This document shows, piece after piece, positions 58,191 through 64,000 of a stretch of DNA of 64,000 nt (position 1 is the stretch's first letter; each line of letters opens with the position of its first letter). Below the pieces are notes generated by a model that had not been told where the DNA came from, ran no database searches, and saw only the letters and a list, made by a program, of their open reading frames with translations. The translations under genes and the position numbers were made by a program. The stretch lies in assembly GCA_034359265.1 (NCBI GenBank), contig CP136896.1, positions 62,259,501-62,323,500 of the forward strand, written 5' to 3'. The stretch is from Canna indica (Eukaryota; Streptophyta; Magnoliopsida; Zingiberales; Cannaceae).

Positions 58191-59645
58191 CTATAAAGCA
58201 TTTAACTCTGTCCTCATAGCATCCTGCCATTCCTTGGACTTAACTGCTTCTTTGTAGGATCTTGGCTCAGCAATCACAGTGATGACAATTGAGAATGCCC
58301 TGTGCACTGGACTGAGATGCTTATAGGACAAAACATTTGCTAAGGAATGAGGAGTACCTCCCATTACACCAGCTTCTTGGAGAGGATCATACTTCAACAT
58401 GGAACAATGATAATCTTGCAAATATTGAGGTGCCACCTTATGCCTGCTTGATCTTCTAACTACAAGCTGACCCGTCGGAGTTGGTTCACTTGCAGGTTGT
58501 GGAGGTGCAGAATTCTCTACCGTTGGTAATTGAGCAGGAATGAATTCCTCATTAGACTGACCAACATCAGGATTGCTAATTGGAGATTGCTGAAGAGAAG
58601 AAACCTGCTCAAAATCATTGTTAGGTAACAAATAAGGAAGAGGCAATACAAAATTGTCCTTCACAGCACTTGGTGTAGCAATAGTTGATGAATTGAGCTT
58701 GTATGGAAAGATGTGTTCGTAAAAATAAACATTCCTAGAAACAGAAAGTGATTTGCTGAGAAGATTGAATTCCAGAAAACCCTTAGTACCATGCTTATAT
58801 CCAAGAAAAATACACTTCTCTGATCTTGGACAAAGCTTTGTTCTGTGCCTGGTCAAAGTGGAATTGTAACATAAGCAACCAAATACCCTCAACATTGAGA
58901 AATCATGAATTTTGTTGTACAATAACTCATAGGGGGTTCTGCTATTGGTCACAAGAGATGGAACTCTGTTTATTAAGTAAACAACATGTGGCACAAAAAA
59001 TTCCCAGAAAGAATTGGCAAGACCACTTTGGAACTTTAAAGCTCTGGCTACATTCAATATGTGTTGATGTTTTCTTTCAACAGAACTGTTCTGCTGAGGA
59101 GTTTCTACACAACTTGTTTGATGCATTATCCCTATAGAATTGTAAAAAATGGGAATATTGAACTCGGACCCATTATCACTTCTAATACACTTAATAGATT
59201 TGTCAAAATGGACATTCACATACTGATAGAAGTGCATGAGTTTATCTCTAGCTTCAGACTTGGATTTCAACAAAAACAACCAAGTATATTTGTTGTGATC
59301 ATCTACAATAGTTAAGAAGTATTTGTATCCATTCATAAAGAGCCAAGTGGGACCCCAAATGTCAACATGTATTAGATCAAATGGAAGTACAGAGGTAGAT
59401 TGGCTGCTAGGGAATGACAACCTTTTTTGTTTTGCTAAATGACAGATCTCACAATCTAACTGTTGAAACTTAGGATCAGTACTAACATCATGATGTGTTT
59501 TATTTAACATTTGTAATCTATTTACAGACAAATGACCTAGCCTAAAGTGCCAGAGATCAAAGTGCTCTCTGTGCGCAGCTGGAGTTGTAGATGAGATGGC
59601 TAGAACTTTAGAGCAATTATTCTTGAACTGGAACTGAGGTTGCAC
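58191..59645 (-). pseudogene. Copia integrase
   Basis: GAG-pre-integrase region (LWHFRLGHLSVNRLQML, CEICHLAKQ), then the catalytic core: HVDIWGP for the first Asp, IRSDNGSEF for the second, and NSSVERKHQHI for the Glu. NGTVERKHQH is usual there. The C-terminal FGCLCY and KCIFLGY motifs follow. It is one open frame of 484 codons, the best-preserved part of the element. Confidence 0.93.
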
Positions 59646-59705
59646 TAACTGATAGAGTCCATTTTGTTGTTCAGCCGAACCAATCTTCTTCCAGAACTTG
59701 ATATC

Positions 59706-60083
59706 CTAAATTAGACAAACATCTGGTGTGAAATACAAGGCACAATTGAGACCTCTTGATAGTTTACTTATGGAAATTAAGTTGAATGAGAACTGAGGCA
59801 CAAAAAGCACATCATGCAACTTTAAGTTAGATCTGAAAACAACAGTTCCTTTGTAATTCACTGGTAAAGATAATCCATTAGGCAAAGAAACATGAGACTT
59901 CTGTAATGGAGTGAGATTAGTGAAATATGTGAGAGAGCAGCAAGCATGGTCAGTAGCTCCAGAATCTAAGATCCACACAGCTTGAGTTAAAGCCGAAAAA
60001 GAAAGAGAAAGAATAATACCAGACTTATCCTTCAAGTTACCATTGACTGCATGAAGAAAAGTGCTAGCAGCAACAGATTGCAT
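59706..60083 (-). pseudogene. Copia protease
   Basis: WILDSGATDHACCS carries the active-site DSGA, and the C-terminal part has FVPQFSFNLISISKLS. A stop after CLI and a frame change separate it from integrase. Confidence 0.9.
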
Positions 60084-61220
60084 TGGCTCTGTTTGATGAG
60101 TTCCATGATGCTATTGTACTGCTCTGGTGTGAATGGAAAATCAGTATTCTGTTCAGATGAGAAATCAGCATTATCTTCCTTCAAGTCATCTGAGACACCA
60201 GAAAATTGGTTAGCATAACCTTGAATATTTTTGTTTCTTGGCTTATAACCTGATGGAAAGCCATGTTTCTTGTAGCACTTATCAAGAGTGTGCCCAAGTA
60301 AACCACAATAGGTGCATTGAGACCTCTTTCCAGATGAAAAATTTGGTTTCCTTGATTGATTTTGATTACTTGTAATAGAATCTTGTGAAGCAGCCGCAAT
60401 AGTACTATTACTATTAAACTTGCTCAAGGAAATCACATGATCACTCACTGAGGAACTATTCAGCTTGAGATTTTGTCTCTCTTGTTGAGTGACTAAAGAG
60501 AACTTTATTAATGCTAGGAAGAGGATCAAACATTAGAATATGTGATCGAACAGTTGCGAAGGCATCATTAAGACTTTTAATGAACTTTATCACATAGTCA
60601 GCATGATAATATCCTCTAACTGTCTCAATGGCACCACATCTGCGAGTAGGATTGCAAGAACAAGCAGGAATGAGCCTAAGATTTGAATACTCATCCCAAA
60701 GTATTCGTAGCTGAGTAAAGTACTCAGAAACTGACATGTCTCCCTGGTTGAGAGAAGAAATCTGAAATTGGAGATCTAAGAGACGAAACAAGTCTCCCTG
60801 AGCGGATCTTTCTCTCAAATCCTTCCATATATCAGCTGCATTCTCCAGATATTGCACACTATGTGCAATTGATGGCGAAAGAGACTGAGTCAACCATGAA
60901 TTAACCATCATATTGCACCTTTGCCAAGCAGGAAATGATGCATCAGTGGGATTTGGCATAGCAATCGATCCCTCAACAAATTGCCACTTGTTTTTCGACA
61001 CCAAGGCTCGTCTCATTGCTCGGAACCACGATTGGTAATTATTTTCATCAAGAACAGGAGAGACAAGAATCAAAGATGGATTCTCGTTAGGATGGAGATA
61101 GTAAGGATTAACCTGTGAATCTTCTGATGTCGTCGGTTGATTTCCTCGATCAGTGATTGGAATTTTATCAGGAACTGAAGATTTTGAAGCATTAGGATCT
61201 ATTGCTGAAATCGAGAAATC
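60032..61220 (-). pseudogene. Copia gag with zinc knuckle
   Basis: The frame is open from about 61220 but has no ATG at its start. It holds NYQSWFRAMRRALVSKNKW, then WLTQSLSPSIAHSV and LDLQFQISSLNQGD, the UBN2-type gag. A frameshift near 60500 leads to CTYCGLLGHTLDKC (CCHC knuckle, 60529-60032 frame). Confidence 0.88.
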
Positions 61221-61315
61221 TCAAAAAGAAGACAACAAAATCGAGATTAAATCTTGAAGAACTTTTTCAAGAGACGAATAGACTTCAAGAAGAAAGTAGC
61301 TAACAGAAGCGCATT

Positions 61316-61327
61316 GCTCTGATACCA
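61316..61327 (-). other. Primer binding site, initiator tRNA-Met
   Basis: TGGTATCAGAGC on the minus strand directly abuts the 5' LTR end. It is the usual primer site of plant Copia elements and fixes the LTR boundary. Confidence 0.92.
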
Positions 61328-61504
61328 TATTAAGCTAAGCGAACAGAGATAGAAAAACAACTTTCTCACTTCATCAAAAGAAAAACTCAACGTGAACCGT
61401 ACAAAATTGCCTATTTATACAAATCTAATAACCACCGTTCAATAATAGTAGTGGAATTTAACTTTTTGATATGCTGAGTACGTACATGCTTATGTACTTC
61501 ATTA
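61328..61504 (-). repeat. Copia 5' LTR (177 bp, internally deleted)
   Basis: Shares both ends with the 3' LTR but lacks its middle ~90 bp. About ten differences over the first ~108 aligned bases indicate an old insertion. Confidence 0.88.
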
Positions 61505-61509
61505 TACTT

Positions 61510-61943
61510 CTTAAACTTTGATTATCTTTAACTAGAAAATAACTTATTTTACTACTATTATTATTTTTCTTTTGATTTGTATATTATTTAATTCATTTTT
61601 TAAAATTGTATCCACCTCTTTTCACTAATTTTACATTTACAATGTTAAAAATATACTATTATCATTTAATTTAAGCTCATTGTTGTATAACTCTATTAAT
61701 AAATAATCTTATTTTTATATATTAATATGCAATAGTGTTTTATTCATTTTATATGGTAATTATAATTATTAATATTAGTATTATTAATTAAAATAAATTT
61801 CATAAAATAATTTGATATCGTCGTGGAGAGCGAGAATTTTTCTAGATAAAATGTAAATATGTGAAAATTAGAAACCCCATTATAAGTTTATAATTAATAT
61901 TCAAAACTCAAAGAAGCTAGGTAATTTCAACTTCCGTTCCAAG
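61510..61943. other. AT-rich spacer, no gene
   Basis: AT-rich DNA that continues the stretch left of the copia element. Confidence 0.5.
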
Positions 61944-62330
61944 TAGGGGTGTTTACTATTTGGGTCACACTGAACTGAACCGAAAAATCGAATCGAATTT
62001 GTATGTTCGATTCGGTTTGGCTCTTGGTAGGTTTGGTCCAATTTTGAACCGAAATTGAATAGGTATATTCGACTTGATTTCGGCTCCCAAACTTTAAGAA
62101 TCGAACTAAACTGAAATGAAAATCGAATTATATAAAATTAAAAAAAAATTATTTTTATTAGCCGATTAGGAATTTAGGTTTGGCGAAAATCGAATTAGGA
62201 ATTTTTTTCATGTTTAAACAAACATCCAAATCTCTTGGTTCGGTTTGTTCAATTACAAAAATAAATTGAACCAAAAATAATTAATTCAGTCTGATTCAAT
62301 TCTTCTCATATTCGGTTTGATTTTTTATTT
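61944..62330. mobile_element. hAT-like repeat rich in TTCGGTT motifs
   Basis: Starts TAGGGGTGTTTAC and contains many AACCGAA, ATCGAA(T/C) and TTCGGTTTG motifs in both orientations. The matching right end is not clear. A similar motif set fills 63845-64000. Confidence 0.5.
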
Positions 62331-62389
62331 AAATTTTCATCTCAAAATAATTCCAATTTGACTGAATTTAAACCGAATGGACCTGGTTC

Positions 62390-62760
62390 CGGGTGGACCA
62401 GGAATTAGACTTGAGTTGGCCGATTTTGGCATGAATCGGAAAAGAACCTGTGCCGGTTTATGAAGACCGGCAACCCGGGGATCAAACAAAACCCTTCGCG
62501 CAATCCCTAATCTCGTCGCGCTCAAGCGTCTAGATCGCCGTTGCCCGTCTAGCTTTGACGACCACTCCGCCGCTGTGCTCGTCTCCGCGCCCTCCACCTC
62601 TCCGGTGTCTAGCGATTCATAATCCATCCAATGTTGGCGAGCTACTCAACTTCTCCTGTATTTTCTTCTTCTCCCTTTTTATGCATCTTTATTTCCATTT
62701 ATATTGGATTTTTGTTCAGTTGATTGCAACTAGCGAGGAATTCAATCACATTCTTTCATA
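62390..62760 (+). other. GC-rich block resembling a gene 5' end
   Basis: A GC-rich patch (CGCGCAATCCC, CTCGTCGCGCTC, CCGCCGCTGTGCTCGTC) followed by pyrimidine-rich DNA, as in a 5' UTR and first intron. No convincing coding frame was found. An exon-like piece (EAAKKLRNLVSSLFGKKRS) stands at about 62973-63030, directly before the next LTR. Whether both belong to one gene is unknown. Confidence 0.3.
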
Positions 62761-63031
62761 ACCTTAGAGGCCTACGTCTATTCCAGGAAATCAGGGTCTT
62801 CTTCTCTCACATCTTCTCCCACCCACCTGATCTTGTAGAACACCAAATGTAGCATATCTTTTTTCTTCCGAATGGACTTTTACTTGGACAATCTGTTTGA
62901 CTTGCAATTTTGTTCTGTTATAATGAAATGTTATCAAATTTCAATGCTCAATTGTCTTTCATGTTTCTTGAGGAAGCAGCGAAAAAACTCAGAAATCTCG
63001 TTTCCAGCTTGTTCGGAAAGAAAAGATCATG

Positions 63032-64000
63032 TGTTATAACCCCAATAATAATAATTGATTATATTTAATTAGTTCCGAAGTAGGAAAAATGAGGATTTAA
63101 ATGAAGTGAGTTAGCAGAATTTCGGGGCAAAATTTTGGTAAACTATAACTTAGGAAAAAAATTAGAAATTTTTTTATAATTATTATTTCTGTAATTTGAC
63201 ATGTCGTCGTAAAAGTAGGTTTTGAGAAAAACTCAATGGTTCAATCGGAATTTTAATCAGACTTAAAATTGATCTTTAGCGAGTCTAGCTATAGTCGGAT
63301 GATAAAGGAGGGGTAAAAATGTTAATTGGGGTTTAAAATAAACCCCAATCTATTTAAAAGGACTGTGCGGCTGGGGGAAGTCGCATGACACCCGTTCTTG
63401 GCAATAGGCATGCAGTGGCGGCGCGTGAGGGGAAGAGGATGGCCGGCGACGCATGTGGCCGAGTTCGTCAAAGGGGAGCTTTGGGAGACTATGGTGGCAT
63501 CTTTTCCTTTTCCTTCCCTGCAAAAAGTGAGTAATGAAACCCCCTAACCCCCTTGTTCATTAACCTCGAGCAGCCGCCGATTCTTGATAGATTTCTTGCC
63601 ATAAACCTTGTTGATCGACTGGTTGTTGATTCAATTAGTGAAATCCTTGGTATCTCTTTAAATTCCGGTTGTAAGCATGGATTTGATGGTGCGGCTGAGA
63701 TGTTTTCCGTCGGATTTATGGGGCTGTCGGCGGCCCTTTGTGCCATGGTTTTTCTTCATGAAATTAACATGATTTCCTCATGAATTGACGACAGAAATCA
63801 TTCATAAATTAGCCATCTTTGATTCCTCACTGCTGTTAGGACTTCCATTCGGTTCGAACCGAACCGAACCGAACTGAATTTGTCCAAACCGAAATTTTTT
63901 TTATACCCGAATTCCAACCCGAACCCGAACCGAACTATACCTAAACCGATTTAACCCGAACCGAAATTATTCGGTTCGGTTTTCAACCCGAACCGAAATT
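63032..64000 (+). mobile_element. LTR-type repeat, 5' part (runs off the window)
   Basis: Starts TGTTATAACCCC, matching the LTR-type family at 1072 and, inverted, 5483 and 14353. It contains the palindrome ATTGGGGTTTA/TAAACCCCAAT (63325-63349), a TTTAAAAGG TATA-like site, the GTGCGGCT/AGTCGCAT hairpin (63365-63386) and a donor-like AAAAAGTGAGTAA (about 63523). Its end lies beyond the window or is interrupted by the repeat from 63845. Confidence 0.6.
63845..64000. repeat. GGTTCGGTT-rich hAT-like repeat, truncated by the window
   Basis: Dense AACCGAACCGAA and ACCCGAACC motifs, similar to 61944-62330. Probably a MITE inserted in the LTR-type repeat. Confidence 0.5.

Larger units (their letters stand above)
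56463..61504 (-). mobile_element. Complete but decayed Ty1/copia retrotransposon, TA...TA ends
   Basis: 5042 bp, flanked by TACTT on both sides (56458-56462 and 61505-61509). Read on the minus strand it starts TAATGAAGTACATAAG and ends AGCTTAATA, so the LTR termini are TA...TA, not TG...CA. Order: 5' LTR (61504-61328), tRNA-Met primer site (61327-61316), gag, protease, integrase, reverse transcriptase, RNase H, 3' LTR (56725-56463). The integrase-before-RT order defines Copia. Both LTRs align at about 90% where shared. Many stops and frameshifts make it non-autonomous. Confidence 0.93.

Noticed and set aside
1..64000. tRNA or rRNA genes
   Set aside because: No cloverleaf with proper A and B boxes was found apart from the SINE head, and no rRNA core motifs.

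Overview
This is plant nuclear DNA dominated by transposable elements. Angiosperm origin is clear from a nuclear-encoded thylakoid protein (PsbX), a cytosolic ribosomal protein (eL27a/uL15 family) and a receptor-like cytoplasmic kinase. Plant-type Copia, Gypsy, L1, MULE, CACTA, hAT and Helitron sequences agree. The genes are GC-rich, with G/C-ending codons, inside very AT-rich DNA. That pattern leans towards a monocot, but I cannot name a species from the sequence.

Only three host genes look intact. They are psbX (27641-28012, +), a 60S ribosomal protein L27a gene (30489-30935, -) and a five-exon RIPK/PBL-type kinase (43258-45160, +). psbX and L27a are convergent, about 2.5 kb apart. A fourth intact reading frame belongs to a transposon: a two-exon zf-GRF/coiled-coil protein (6919-7363, +) inside a Mutator-like element whose transposase is dead.

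Layout. 1-14353: AT-rich Helitron-like DNA, LTR-type repeats (one solo LTR nested inside an inverted relative, one with a perfect 5-bp target duplication) and a complete 5.4-kb MULE with perfect 9-bp target duplications. 14522-15978: a MULE-like element with long inverted repeats. 16045-17816: a decayed minisatellite, a Ty3/gypsy integrase fossil and a 184-bp near-perfect hairpin. 18318-24290: an L1-type LINE split by a small CACTA element and by a second 5'-truncated LINE with a 15-bp target duplication. 24300-26430: AT-rich DNA with a foldback element and a Helitron 3' end. 26628-31300: psbX, L27a and a hAT-like MITE. 31349-41666: several MITEs, two of them MULE-type with recognisable target duplications, LTR-like blocks and a split minisatellite. 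42060-45160: the kinase and a tandem duplication upstream of it. 45770-53900: an 8.1-kb CACTA element with a perfect 3-bp target duplication. It carries a processed copy of an R3H-SUZ gene and five exon blocks of a VPS52 gene. 53904-61504: AT-rich DNA, a degenerate SINE and a 5.0-kb Ty1/copia element with TA...TA ends. 61944-64000: hAT-like repeats, a GC-rich possible gene start and the 5' part of another LTR.

The window reads as a record of nested insertions. The strongest candidates for a second look are the MULE with a preserved accessory gene, the gene-carrying CACTA element and the hairpin at 17633-17816. All calls were made by reading the sequence. No database search was possible, and coordinates of decayed elements are approximate.
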